Origin: Cyanobium sp. NIES-981
GTDB lineage: Bacteria; Cyanobacteriota; Cyanobacteriia; PCC-6307; Cyanobiaceae
Length of the DNA stretch: 64,000 nucleotides
Assembly (NCBI RefSeq): GCF_900088535.1
Contig: NZ_LT578417.1
Location: 372,001-436,000 of the forward strand
Reading direction: 5' to 3'
In this document: positions 37,258 through 47,417 of the stretch, piece by piece
How the letters are laid out: each line of letters opens with the position of its first letter
How positions within the stretch are numbered: the first letter of the stretch is position 1
The notes under the pieces: generated by a model
The model's database searches: none
What the model was told of the DNA's origin: nothing
The model's input: only the letters and a program-made list of their open reading frames with translations
Position numbers and translations under genes: made by a program

Positions 37258-38322
37258 ATGGCCAGCCAGCGCGTTGCCGTGATCGGTGCCAGTGGGTACG
37301 GCGGTCTGCAGACCCTGCGGTTGCTGCAGGGGCACCCGGCCCTCACGGTGACCTTCCTGGGCGGGGAGCGCAGCAGCGGCAAGCGCTGGAGCGAGATCAC
37401 CCCGTTCCTGCCCCTGCCGGGTGACCCCGTGGTGCAGAGCCCCGACCCGGAGGCGATCGCCGCCGCCGCCGACTTCGCCGTGCTGAGCCTGCCTAACGGA
37501 CTGGCGGCCCGGCTGGTGCCTGCCCTCCTCGATCGCGGGGTGCGGGTGGTGGATCTCTCCGCCGACTACCGCTACCGCTCCCTGGCGGCCTGGCAGGCGG
37601 TGTACACAGCCGAAGCGCGGGACGTTCCCCGGCAGGACGATGACCTCTGCGCCGAAGCGGTGTACGGCCTGCCGGAACTGGAGGGCCGGCGCCTGCGCCA
37701 GGCCCGCCTGGTGGCAGCCCCCGGCTGCTTCCCCACCGCCTCCCTGCTGGGCCTGCTGCCCCTGCTCCGCCAGGGGCTGATCGAGACCTCAGGCATCGTG
37801 ATCGATGCCAAGACCGGCACCAGCGGCGGTGGCCGGGCCGCCAAGGAACATCTGCTGCTGGCGGAGGCCGCCGAGGCGATCGCCCCCTACGGCGTTGTGG
37901 GCCACCGCCACACCAGTGAGATCGAGCAGATCGCCAGCCAGGTGGCCGGGGAGACGATCCAGCTGCAGTTCACGCCCCATCTGGTGCCGATGGTGCGTGG
38001 ACTGCTGGCCACGGTGTACTGCCGGCTGCGGGATCCCGGCCTCACCGCCGATGACTGCCGCACCGTGGTGGAATCGGCCTATGCCGGCAGCCCCTGCGTG
38101 CAGGTGCTGCCGGTGGGCACCTACCCCTCCACCAAGTGGGTGCGCCAGACCAACCGGGCGCTGCTCTCGGTGCAGCTCGATCCCCGCACCGGCCAGCTGA
38201 TCGTGATGGGAGCGATCGACAACCTGGTGAAGGGGCAGGCGGGCCAGGGGGTGCAGTGCCTCAACCTGATGGCCGGCCTCGAGGCCACCACGGGGTTGCC
38301 CCTACTGCCCTTCTATCCCTAG
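37258..38322 (+). CDS. argC: N-acetyl-gamma-glutamyl-phosphate reductase
   Basis: NADPH-dependent third step of arginine synthesis. The Rossmann motif is VAVIGASGYGGLQTLRLL, the catalytic cysteine is in VAAPGCFPTASLLGLLPL, and the C-terminal VMGAIDNLVKGQAGQGVQ is typical. 354 residues. The ATG at 37258 is chosen because MASQRVAVIGASGYGG is the normal N-terminus. It is divergent from ribBA, with 41 bases between starts, and its 3' end overlaps that of the convergent purN gene by ~20 bases. Confidence 0.96.
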   Translation: MASQRVAVIGASGYGGLQTLRLLQGHPALTVTFLGGERSSGKRWSEITPFLPLPGDPVVQSPDPEAIAAAADFAVLSLPNGLAARLVPALLDRGVRVVDLSADYRYRSLAAWQAVYTAEARDVPRQDDDLCAEAVYGLPELEGRRLRQARLVAAPGCFPTASLLGLLPLLRQGLIETSGIVIDAKTGTSGGGRAAKEHLLLAEAAEAIAPYGVVGHRHTSEIEQIASQVAGETIQLQFTPHLVPMVRGLLATVYCRLRDPGLTADDCRTVVESAYAGSPCVQVLPVGTYPSTKWVRQTNRALLSVQLDPRTGQLIVMGAIDNLVKGQAGQGVQCLNLMAGLEATTGLPLLPFYP

Positions 38323-38976
38323 GGCCCGGGCGGCCAGCCGCACTCCCAGCGGCAGGATGCGGTGCTCCTGCCGCTGGATGCGGGCCGCCAGCCGTTCGCG
38401 GCTGTCGCCGGGCAGCACCGGCACGGCGGCCTGCACCAGGATCCGCCCCGCATCCACGGCCTCGTTCACCAGATGCACCGTGCAGCCGCTGAGGGCCACG
38501 CCGGCCGCGAGGGCCTGCCCCACCGCATCGATGCCGCGAAAGCTGGGCAGCAGGGAGGGGTGGATGTTCACCAGCCGATCCGGGAAGGCGGCGATCAAGG
38601 TGGGCGTGACGATGCGCATCCAGCCCGCCATCACCACCAGATCCGCCCGGGCCTGGCGGAAGGCGGCGACCAGGGCGTGATCGAGGGCTTCACGGCTGGC
38701 GTGCTGGCGGTGGTCCAGCAGCTGACAGGGCACCCCGAGCCGTTCGGCCCGATCCTGGGCGCCGCAGCCGGGATTGTTCACCACCAGCAACGCCACCTCG
38801 CCGTGCAGGCGGCCCTCACGGCAGGCCCTCACCAGCGCCTCGAAGTTGCTGCCGCTGCCCGAGGCCATCACCCCGAGCCGCAGGGCAGGACCGGCAGGAG
38901 GGAAGCCGGGATCCCGCTGTGGCAACGGCCACTGGATGCTGGGCCCGTCCTCGCTAAAGTCGTCCAAAGCGGGCAT
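38302..38976 (-). CDS. purN: phosphoribosylglycinamide formyltransferase
   Basis: Third step of purine synthesis, transferring formyl from 10-formyl-THF to GAR. The conserved part starts LRLGVMASGSGSNFEALV and includes ADLVVMAGWMRIVTPTLI and the active-site stretch LVNIHPSLLPSFRGIDAVGQAL, with VDAGRILVQAAVPV near the end. 224 residues from the ATG at 38976; in-frame ATGs at 38985 and 39000 would overlap the divergent ycf35 start (38984). The short ~35-residue leader is not conserved in the family. Confidence 0.93.
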   Translation of the reverse strand: MPALDDFSEDGPSIQWPLPQRDPGFPPAGPALRLGVMASGSGSNFEALVRACREGRLHGEVALLVVNNPGCGAQDRAERLGVPCQLLDHRQHASREALDHALVAAFRQARADLVVMAGWMRIVTPTLIAAFPDRLVNIHPSLLPSFRGIDAVGQALAAGVALSGCTVHLVNEAVDAGRILVQAAVPVLPGDSRERLAARIQRQEHRILPLGVRLAARALGIEGQ

Positions 38977-38983
38977 CGGGTTC

Positions 38984-39343
38984 ATGTCCCATCTCTCCAT
39001 CCTGCCAACCCTGTTCCGCGACCCCCAGACGCTGGCCGCGAGCCTCGAGGCCGTGGGCCTCGTCCCCCGTTGGGGAGGGGATCTCCAGGGCTTTGCCGAC
39101 GTGCGCCAGGCCGTGGTGTTGCAGGTGCGGCTGGCGGGCGGTGGGGCTCTGGGCTGGCGGCGTCAGTCCGATGGCAGCCTGGCGCTGGTGGGGGATCTGC
39201 AGCGCCTCAGCCGCAGCCGGTCACTCCAGGCGCTTCTCGGTCGGCTCACCCGTGGCTACGCGGCCCGGATGGCCGTGAAGGAGGCCCAGCTGCATTTCGC
39301 CGACACCGCCGAAGGCTCCGTTCATGTGAGCGTCAGCGCCTGA
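38984..39343 (+). CDS. ycf35: Ycf35 family protein (DUF1257)
   Basis: 119-residue protein of a cyanobacterial/plastid family of unknown function. It begins MSHLSILPTLFRDPQTLAAS, the typical start, followed by a small alpha/beta domain with LGWRRQSDGSLALVGDLQRL and LTRGYAARMAVKEAQ. No membrane segment. The start lies within a few bases of the purN start on the opposite strand, so both promoters must lie inside the other gene or be shared. It precedes the M61 peptidase by 10 bases. Confidence 0.85.
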   Translation: MSHLSILPTLFRDPQTLAASLEAVGLVPRWGGDLQGFADVRQAVVLQVRLAGGGALGWRRQSDGSLALVGDLQRLSRSRSLQALLGRLTRGYAARMAVKEAQLHFADTAEGSVHVSVSA

Positions 39344-39353
39344 GATCGCTGCG

Positions 39354-41093
39354 GTGCCCACGTCGTTTCTGCCCAGCCTCAGCCTCGATCTGCGTGCACC
39401 CGAATCCCAGCTGGTGGGGGTGCGGCTCCGTTACCAACCCAGCCGGCAGCTGTTGCGCTTCGCCCTGCCGGCCTGGACCCCCGGCTCCTACCTGATCCGC
39501 GACTACGTGCGCCAGCTGGAGGGGCTGGAGGTGGTGCAGGCAGGCAGGGTGCTCCAACCCCGGCGGGTAGGCACCAGCCGCTGGGAGCTGGCCCTGCCCG
39601 GTCTCGAGCCGGTGGAGATCCGCTACCGCATCCTCGCCACCGAGCTCACGGTGCGCACCTGCCATCTCGATGGCGATCACGGCTTCCTGGCCCTGGCTGC
39701 GGTGGCGCTGGAGCTGGAGGGGGAGCGGTGGTCGGCCCACCGCCTGTGCCTGCAGCTGCCGCCTGGCTGGCAGGCGTTCGTCCCCCTTCCCGCCGATCCG
39801 GATGGGGGCTGGACCGCCCGCCACTTCGATGCCCTGGTGGACACCCCGGTGGAAGTGGGGCCCCACCCCTGCCACGCCTTCGCCGTGGCCGGCGTTCCCC
39901 ACCGCTGGGTCACCTGGGGGCGCACCCTCAGCGGCGGCGACCTGCCCCAGGAGGACCCCCGCTGGCTGGCTGATGTGGAGCAGGTGTGTCTGGCCTGCTG
40001 CCGGCTGATGGGGGTGGATCGGCCTGCCGCCGATCACTACCTGGTCGTGCTGCACCTCAATGCCGACGGCTACGGCGGCCTGGAGCACGACACCAGCACG
40101 GTGCTGCAGTACGGCCGCCGCCGCCTGGCCCGCCCGGACGGGCGCCGCAAGCTGCTGCAGCTGGTGGCGCACGAATACCTGCACCAATGGAACGTGCGCC
40201 GGCTGCGGCCCGCCGAACTCACTCCCTATGCCTACGGCCAGGCGGTGGTGATTCCCACCCTCTGGTTTGCCGAGGGGATCACCAGCTACGTGGATCAGCT
40301 TCTGCCCTTCAGTGCCGGGCTGGGCAGCGTTGAGGAGCTGCTGGAGGATCTCGGCAGCGACCTCAGCCGCTACCTGCTCACTCCCGGCCGGGCGGTGCAG
40401 AGCCTGCGCCAGAGCGGCGAGGAGGCCTGGGTGAAGCTTTACCGCGCCGATGCCCATTCCCCCAACAACCAGATCAGCTACTACCTCAAGGGGGCGGTGC
40501 TGGCGTTGGTGCTCGATCTGCACCTGCGGCGTCACGGCAGCGGCCTGCCGGTGGTGCTGCGCTGTCTGTGGCACCGGCTGGGCCGTGCGGGCCGGGGCTA
40601 CCGGGAGGCTGATCTGATCGCGGCCTTCGCTGCCGAGGCGGGTGATCTTGCCTCCCTGCTGCCAGCCTGGCTGGAAGGGGTGGAGGATCCTCCCCTGGCC
40701 GACTACCTGGCCGATGTGGGGCTGATGCTGGAGAGTCGCCGCTCCCCCAGCCTGTGGCTGGGGTGGCAGCTGCAATCCAGGCCCGAGGGCTTGACGCTGC
40801 AGCGGGTTGTGCGTGACTCTCCTGCACAACGGGCTGGATTCACGGTGGGCGATGAACTGCTGGCCCTCAACGGGTGGCGTCTGCATCAGCCCGAGGATCT
40901 GAAGGCCGTGCTCGCTGGTTGCGTTGCCGCTCCCCCCCTCCGGGTGCTCTATGCCCGTGATGGCCAGGTGCGCAGCGCCGAGCTTGAGCCCGAGCCTCCG
41001 GCCGTGGAGGCCTGGACCCTGCGGATCGACCCGGCGGCCGGTGAAGGCGCCGAGGATCGCCGCCGCCGCTGGCTCGCCCTGGAGTGTCCATGA
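39354..41093 (+). CDS. M61 family metallopeptidase with PDZ domain
   Basis: 579-residue zinc peptidase of the glycyl aminopeptidase (M61) family. It has an N-terminal beta domain (AWTPGSYLIRDYVRQ, a family hallmark), then the gluzincin catalytic domain with HEYLHQWNVRRLRP; the HExxH begins at residue 273. The third ligand is probably the glutamate in WFAEGITSYVDQ. A C-terminal PDZ domain follows (about 485-560: LQRVVRDSPAQRAGFTVGDE). There is no signal peptide. It starts at a GTG and its stop overlaps the amidase start (ATGA). Confidence 0.9.
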   Translation: MPTSFLPSLSLDLRAPESQLVGVRLRYQPSRQLLRFALPAWTPGSYLIRDYVRQLEGLEVVQAGRVLQPRRVGTSRWELALPGLEPVEIRYRILATELTVRTCHLDGDHGFLALAAVALELEGERWSAHRLCLQLPPGWQAFVPLPADPDGGWTARHFDALVDTPVEVGPHPCHAFAVAGVPHRWVTWGRTLSGGDLPQEDPRWLADVEQVCLACCRLMGVDRPAADHYLVVLHLNADGYGGLEHDTSTVLQYGRRRLARPDGRRKLLQLVAHEYLHQWNVRRLRPAELTPYAYGQAVVIPTLWFAEGITSYVDQLLPFSAGLGSVEELLEDLGSDLSRYLLTPGRAVQSLRQSGEEAWVKLYRADAHSPNNQISYYLKGAVLALVLDLHLRRHGSGLPVVLRCLWHRLGRAGRGYREADLIAAFAAEAGDLASLLPAWLEGVEDPPLADYLADVGLMLESRRSPSLWLGWQLQSRPEGLTLQRVVRDSPAQRAGFTVGDELLALNGWRLHQPEDLKAVLAGCVAAPPLRVLYARDGQVRSAELEPEPPAVEAWTLRIDPAAGEGAEDRRRRWLALECP

Positions 41094-41971
41094 ACCTGCG
41101 CCAGCAACCCCTGGTCCTTGCGGGCGTGGCGGCGGCGGGGATGGTGTTGCTGGGCGTGATCGGCTGGATCAGCCGGGGCCTGGCGGACGCCGAGGCGGGG
41201 AGCAGCGGCCAGGCCTCCCTGCTGGAGCTGCTCGAGGAGGTGCGCCAGCCGCCGATGGCTCCGGAGCCCGGCCGCCGCCAGGCTCCCGGTCCCCCACCGG
41301 CAACCCGCTGGACATCGCCCATGCAGTCCCCCCGCTGTGTCGCCACCGCAGACGGGGCCGAGGGCCAGCGCCTCCGCGCCCTGGTGGATCAGCTGCACAG
41401 CGCGCCGCTGCGGGTGCGCATCCACCCCACCAACTACGGCACACGCTTCAGCCGTGATGCCTTCGGCAATCCCCTCGATCCCACGCCCCGGGTGGTGGTG
41501 CTGCACGAAACGGTGTACGGCATCGGCTCGGCCATCAACACCTTCCTCACCCCCCACCCCCGCGATGAAGACCAGGTGAGTTACCACGCCGTGATCGGCC
41601 TGGACGGCAAAACGGTGCTGCTGCTCGAGCCTGAGCAGCGGGCTTTCGGGGCCGGCAACTCCGCCTTCCGGGGCCAGTGGGTGGTGACCAACCCCGAGGT
41701 GGGCGGATCGGTGAACAACTTCGCGTTGCACGTGAGTCTGGAAACACCCCTGGACGGTGAGGACGACGGGCCGAGCCACAGCGGCTACACACCGGAGCAG
41801 TACGACGCCCTGGCGGCCCTGCTGGCCGACTGGATGGAGCGCTACCCGATCCCCCCGGACCACATCACCACCCACAGGGCCGTGGATCTGGGGGGTGAAC
41901 GCTCCGATCCACGCAGCTTCGACTGGCGTGCCCTGCAGACCCGGCTGGAGAGCCTCGGCGCGATGTGCTGA
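41090..41971 (+). CDS. N-acetylmuramoyl-L-alanine amidase (amidase_2 domain), membrane-anchored
   Basis: 293-residue peptidoglycan hydrolase. An N-terminal signal anchor (LVLAGVAAAGMVLLGVIGWI, ~9-28) places it outside the inner membrane. The zinc amidase domain (about 130-290) shows VVVLHETVYG, YHAVIGLDGKTVLLL and DHITTHRAVDLGGERSDPR, supplying the two histidines and the acidic/third ligand of the T7-lysozyme-like fold. It would cut the MurNAc-L-Ala bond. It is translationally coupled to the M61 peptidase and converges with a lysozyme-fold-like gene. Confidence 0.85.
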   Translation: MNLRQQPLVLAGVAAAGMVLLGVIGWISRGLADAEAGSSGQASLLELLEEVRQPPMAPEPGRRQAPGPPPATRWTSPMQSPRCVATADGAEGQRLRALVDQLHSAPLRVRIHPTNYGTRFSRDAFGNPLDPTPRVVVLHETVYGIGSAINTFLTPHPRDEDQVSYHAVIGLDGKTVLLLEPEQRAFGAGNSAFRGQWVVTNPEVGGSVNNFALHVSLETPLDGEDDGPSHSGYTPEQYDALAALLADWMERYPIPPDHITTHRAVDLGGERSDPRSFDWRALQTRLESLGAMC

Positions 41972-42026
41972 GACCGCACCCATCCTCTGCCGGGCAGTCT
42001 CGTGAGAACCCTCTGATCCCTGGCGC

Positions 42027-42956
42027 TCAGATCAGAGGGGAGAGGGCCGGCCTGCGGGTGCCGTACAGCAGGGCGTGCAGGGCGGGATCCTGCATCGAGC
42101 GCAGGATGCGGCGGGGGTAGTCGAGCTTGCCGTTGTGCAGGTAGGCCAGGGTGGCCAGGGCCTTGGCCTCGCGCGGATCGGCGCTGGCCTGCAGCACGCG
42201 CCCGCGGGGGAAGCCCAGGGCGTCGCTGAGCCGGGCGAATTTCCCCACCAGCAGCACCACGTTCTGCTGCGGATCCAGCAGCTGACGCCGCGCCTCCATC
42301 ACCTCCTCCGCTGTGGCATCGGGGCGGAGCAGCCCCTGGTGCACCATTTCGCCCAGGCCCAGCTGGGCCGGACCGTGGGTGCTGAACAGGCCGGAATGGG
42401 CCGCGATCGGCAGATCCTCCCCTGGCTTGGCATGCCGCATCTCGTCGAAGAGCACGGCGGTCACCAGCATCGGGTTGATCCGATGCTGGGCCGAGGCGGA
42501 GAGGATCACCGGGCGCAGATCCTCCAGCCTGGCCAGGGTGTGGTTGCGCAGGGGCTCGAACTGGTCGATGCCCTCGGTGAACAATTGGGCCAGCTGGGGC
42601 TGCGGGCCATGCACCCCGAAGCGGCGCTGCAGTTCCTGCAGTTCGCTGGCGGAGAACTGGAGGGGGTCGGGGTTGCTGCCGTCCGCCGGGTAATGCACGC
42701 TGCTGCTGAGGCCCGGTTCGAGCACCAGGGACGGGGATTCCTGCCAGCGGCCCGCCGGGGTGAAGGCTGCCAGGCCGAGCCCGGCGAGAACGCCAATGGC
42801 CCGGAACCTGCGGCGCCTGGCCCGCCCATGGCGAGGGAGGGCTGAGGCGGGCCGAACCCGATCCGGGCCCAGGCGTAGGGCCTGCCTCACCGAAGTGGAG
42901 CCAAGGCGCACAAAAATGCCAACGAACTGAAACCTGATCTTAAGAACACTCTCCAT
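42027..42956 (-). CDS. membrane-anchored protein with lytic-transglycosylase-like region (putative)
   Basis: 309-residue protein with an Arg-rich N-terminus, a membrane helix (FRAIGVLAGLGLAAFTPAG, ~51-69) and a helical domain. The stretch ILSASAQHRINPMLVTAVLFDEM, followed by GPAQLGLGEM, resembles the start of soluble lytic transglycosylases and lysozyme-fold proteins, where the glutamate of LFDEMRH would be catalytic. The similarity is suggestive only. Its neighbour is a peptidoglycan amidase, which supports a wall role. The real start may be downstream of 42956. Confidence 0.7.
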   Translation of the reverse strand: MESVLKIRFQFVGIFVRLGSTSVRQALRLGPDRVRPASALPRHGRARRRRFRAIGVLAGLGLAAFTPAGRWQESPSLVLEPGLSSSVHYPADGSNPDPLQFSASELQELQRRFGVHGPQPQLAQLFTEGIDQFEPLRNHTLARLEDLRPVILSASAQHRINPMLVTAVLFDEMRHAKPGEDLPIAAHSGLFSTHGPAQLGLGEMVHQGLLRPDATAEEVMEARRQLLDPQQNVVLLVGKFARLSDALGFPRGRVLQASADPREAKALATLAYLHNGKLDYPRRILRSMQDPALHALLYGTRRPALSPLI

Positions 42957-43076
42957 TTCTGCCTCCCGAACCTGAACGGTCCTGGGGCCGACCCCCTTTT
43001 CTGTGGATCGTCTGGATCACGTCTAGGTTCAGCAGGCCAGACCTCGGCGTGCTCCCACGCCAACCCCGCTGACTCC

Positions 43077-44708
43077 ATGCCTGCCGATTTCAATGGCTCC
43101 GATGCCGTGACCCAGTGGAGCCGGTTCTGCGAGCTGCTCTGGTTCCATGAGGATCTCGGCTTCTGGCTCGATGTCAGCCGCATGGCGCTGAACCAGGACG
43201 ACCTGGACCGCCTCCAGCCCGGTTTCACCAGCGCCTTCGCCGCCATGGAGGCCCTGGAGGGGGGAGCCATCGCCAATCCCGATGAACAGCGGATGGTGGG
43301 CCATTACTGGCTGCGGGCCCCCCAGATGGCTCCCGACCAGGACACCGCCCGCCACATCGCCAACGAAATCGATCAGATCGAGGCCTTCGGCCGGAAGGTG
43401 CTCTCCGGCGCTCTGCCGGCCCCTGGAGGGCAGCGCTTCACCGATGTGCTCTGGATCGGCATCGGCGGTTCCGGTCTCGGTCCGCTGTTGATGATCGAGG
43501 CGCTGCAGCAGGAGAACTGTGGCCTGCCCTTCCACTTCATCGACAACGTCGACCCCCAGGGCATCAGCCGCATCCTGGGCCGCCTGCAGGACCGGCTCGG
43601 CACCACCCTGGTAATCGTGGTGAGCAAGTCGGGCGGCACCCCCGAGCCCCGCATCGCCATGGAGCAGGTGCGCGAGCGGCTCAGCAGCCAGGGCGGTGAC
43701 TGGGCAGGGCAGGCCGTGGCCGTGACGATGGTGGGCAGCCGGCTGGACCGGCTGGCGGCGGGGGAGCAGTGGCTGGCCCGCTTTGACATGTTCGACTGGG
43801 TGGGGGGGCGCACCAGCATCACCAGCGCCGTGGGCCTGCTGCCGGCCGCCCTGATCGGCACCGACCTGCGGGCGTTTCTGGCCGGGGCCGCCCAGATGGA
43901 TGCCGCCACCCGCACGACCTCCCTCACCGCCAATCCGGCGGCCCTGATGGCAGCCGCCTGGCACGTGGCGGGCCACGGCCGCGGTGAGCGCGACATGGTG
44001 CTGCTGCCCTACCGCGACCGGCTGGCGGTGTTCAGCCGCTACCTGCAGCAGCTGGTGATGGAGAGCCTGGGCAAGAAGCTCGATCGCGATGGTGCGGTGG
44101 TGAACCAGGGCATCGCGGTGTATGGCAACAAGGGTTCCACCGACCAGCACGCCTATGTGCAGCAGCTGCGCGACGGCGTGGACAACTTCTTCGTGACCTT
44201 CATCGAAGCTCTCGATGATCCCGCCGACATCCCGGCGCTGCACGGCGAGCGCCCCGGCGACGTGCTGGAAGGCTTCCTCCAGGGCACCCGCACCGCCCTG
44301 ATGGAGAGTGGCCGCCAGAGCCTCTCGATCACCCTGCGCCGCTTCGACGCCCGGGCCCTCGGTGCCCTGGTGGCCCTGTTCGAGCGGGCCGTGGGGCTCT
44401 ATGCCGAACTGGTGAACATCAACGCCTACGACCAGCCCGGCGTGGAGGCCGGTAAGCTTGCCGCCGCCTCGATCCTCGAGCTCCAGGCGGAGCTGGAGAG
44501 CCTGCTGGCCGACGGCCAGACCCGCAGCCTCGAGCAGCTGCAGCGGGGGCTGGAGGCCGGGGGCCGGGCCGTGCCGTCACCGGAGCCGATCTTCTGGATC
44601 CTGCGCCACCTCAGTGCCAACCAGCCGGCTCTCCAGGTGGAGGGCGACTGGGGCCAGCCGGCCAGCCTGCAGGTGAGCCTGCGCCCTCAGCTGGACGCCG
44701 AGGTGTAG
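43077..44708 (+). CDS. pgi: glucose-6-phosphate isomerase
   Basis: Interconverts glucose 6-phosphate and fructose 6-phosphate in glycolysis, gluconeogenesis and glycogen use. SIS-domain motifs are LWIGIGGSGLGPLLM and VVVSKSGGTPEPRIA; the Pgi signature region is VGGRTSITSAVGLLPAAL, and the C-terminal active-site histidine/lysine region is STDQHAYVQQLRDG with NINAYDQPGVEAGK. 543 residues, normal for cyanobacteria. It converges with the ABC-2 permease gene, whose end overlaps its last ~20 bases. Confidence 0.96.
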   Translation: MPADFNGSDAVTQWSRFCELLWFHEDLGFWLDVSRMALNQDDLDRLQPGFTSAFAAMEALEGGAIANPDEQRMVGHYWLRAPQMAPDQDTARHIANEIDQIEAFGRKVLSGALPAPGGQRFTDVLWIGIGGSGLGPLLMIEALQQENCGLPFHFIDNVDPQGISRILGRLQDRLGTTLVIVVSKSGGTPEPRIAMEQVRERLSSQGGDWAGQAVAVTMVGSRLDRLAAGEQWLARFDMFDWVGGRTSITSAVGLLPAALIGTDLRAFLAGAAQMDAATRTTSLTANPAALMAAAWHVAGHGRGERDMVLLPYRDRLAVFSRYLQQLVMESLGKKLDRDGAVVNQGIAVYGNKGSTDQHAYVQQLRDGVDNFFVTFIEALDDPADIPALHGERPGDVLEGFLQGTRTALMESGRQSLSITLRRFDARALGALVALFERAVGLYAELVNINAYDQPGVEAGKLAAASILELQAELESLLADGQTRSLEQLQRGLEAGGRAVPSPEPIFWILRHLSANQPALQVEGDWGQPASLQVSLRPQLDAEV

Positions 44709-45490
44709 TGCCGCAGGGCGAAGCGCCAGAACCAGCGGCTCGCCGCAAAGCACACGGCCGCCACCACCAGTCCCGCCACGGCCCAGGCCGGTTCTCCGCG
44801 TCCGAGGATCGCCTCGGCCGGCACCGTGGTGAGGAACGCCACCGGCAGCACGAAGGTGAACACCAGCCGCAGGGCCGCCGGGTAGGCGCTCACCGGATAG
44901 CGGCCGGCCACCAGGGTGTAGCGCAGCACCTCCGTGGCGTTCCACACCTTCACGAACCAGATGCTCAGGGCCGCCAGCACGAACCAGAGGCTGTAGAGGA
45001 TCACGGCGCTGGCGAGCACCAGCGCCAGCGCCAGCAGCACGGTGGTGGACTGCCCGCTGGCGCCGGCCCGACCGGCGGCCCAGCCGCAGAGGGCCAGGCC
45101 GGCGACCACACCGGGCAGGCCCCAGGGGGAGAGCATGCGGGTGGAGAGCCAGAACTGGCTGTCCACGGGCTTGAGCAGCACGAAGTCGAGGCTGCCGGTC
45201 TGCACGTGCCCCACGATGCGGCTGAGGTTGGGCTGCAGCAGGCTGGTGGTGAAGCCCTCCAGAAGGGTGTACAGGCCCAGCACCACCAGGGCCTGCTCCC
45301 AGCTCCAGCCGCCCAGCTGCGCCGCGGCCCCGCGGGAGGGCCCGCCGAACAGCAGGCCCAGCACGAACACGCTGCCGGCCAGGTTGCCCAGCACCGAAAG
45401 GGCCTCGATCCAGAAATTGGCGGGGTATTCCAGTTCGGCGTTCAGAGCGGTGCTCCAGAAGCAGCGCAGGCTGCGCAGATACCGTGCCAT
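44687..45490 (-). CDS. ABC-2 type permease (DUF990-like), second subunit
   Basis: 267-residue polytopic membrane protein beginning MARYLRSLRCFWSTALNAELEYP, with six helices. The NAELEYPANFWIEALS and HVQTGSLDFVLLKPVDSQFW stretches are typical of the ABC2_membrane_6 (DUF990) family. It is the last gene of a three-gene exporter operon (ATPase, permease, permease). Its ATG overlaps the stop of the preceding permease. The transported substrate is unknown; the family is often annotated as multidrug or polysaccharide export without proof. Confidence 0.87.
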   Translation of the reverse strand: MARYLRSLRCFWSTALNAELEYPANFWIEALSVLGNLAGSVFVLGLLFGGPSRGAAAQLGGWSWEQALVVLGLYTLLEGFTTSLLQPNLSRIVGHVQTGSLDFVLLKPVDSQFWLSTRMLSPWGLPGVVAGLALCGWAAGRAGASGQSTTVLLALALVLASAVILYSLWFVLAALSIWFVKVWNATEVLRYTLVAGRYPVSAYPAALRLVFTFVLPVAFLTTVPAEAILGRGEPAWAVAGLVVAAVCFAASRWFWRFALRHYTSASS

Positions 45491-46334
45491 CACGCCCCCA
45501 TGGCGGCGTAACGCCTCAGCCCCCGCCGCCACAGCCAGGCCGCGAGCGGCAGCACCAGGGCGCACCAGGCCGCGATCGCCCCAAAGCCCCGGCCGGCCTC
45601 CACCGGCGCCCCGGCCAGCAGCCGGGCCGGGAAGTCCACCATCCAGGGGAAGGGGGTGGCCTCGGCCAGGCGCCGCATCGCCGGGGGGAAGGTGTCGAGC
45701 GGCGCCACCAGACCCGACAGGAAGAGGTAGGGAATCATCAGCAGCCGGTCGAGGGCAGCGGCCCGTTCGGTCCAGAAGCAGGCCATCGCCACCACGGTCT
45801 GGATCAGGAAGCGCAGCAGAAACACCGCCAGGATGGCCAGCACCCCCAGCAGCAGCCTGCCGGGCGGCGGCAGCCAGAGGCTGCCCGGGGCGATCAGGGC
45901 CAGGGGTGGCAGCAGCACCAGCAGGAACGGCAGCCGGGTGGCCTGTTCCGCCAGATGGGCCGCGAAGTAGCGCCACAGGGGCAGCAGCGGCTGCAGCAGG
46001 AAGGGGGAGAGCTTGCCCTGGAGCACGTCCTCCTCGAACACGTGGATCATCCACACCACCGTGAACTGCCGCACCAGGAAGGCCGCCAGGAAGTAGCGGC
46101 TCAGCTGCACCGGGCTGAGCCCCGCGGCCTCGGAGGCACCCGAGCCGCTCCACACGCCGAGCATGATCAGGGGGAGCACCCCCGAGAGCACCCACAGGGC
46201 GATCTCGGCCCGGTACTCGAGCATGTAGGCGTACTGGGTTTCCAGCAGCACCCGGGCGATCCTCGCGGCCCTGGCGAGGCCGCGGCCGCCGGCTCCGGCT
46301 CTTGCCCTTAGGGAGCTTCTCAAGGGATGGCGGT

Positions 46335-46338
<4 letters not shown>
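45490..46338 (-). CDS. ABC-2 type permease, first subunit
   Basis: 282-residue membrane protein with a basic, Arg/Ala-rich leader and six helices. YAYMLEYRAEIALWVLSGVLPL and EEDVLQGKLSPFLLQPLLPLW match DUF990/ABC-2 permeases. Its start overlaps the stop of the ATPase gene by four bases and its stop overlaps the next permease start, so all three are co-translated in a fixed order. Together with the second permease it would form the heterodimeric channel of the exporter. Confidence 0.87.
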
Positions 46339-47348
<1,010 letters not shown>

Positions 47349-47417
47349 CGGGTGACGGCCCACTCCCGGCGCCGGCTCTTCTGGCGGCATTCTGGGGGGG
47401 CGCCCCAGCCGGTTGTC

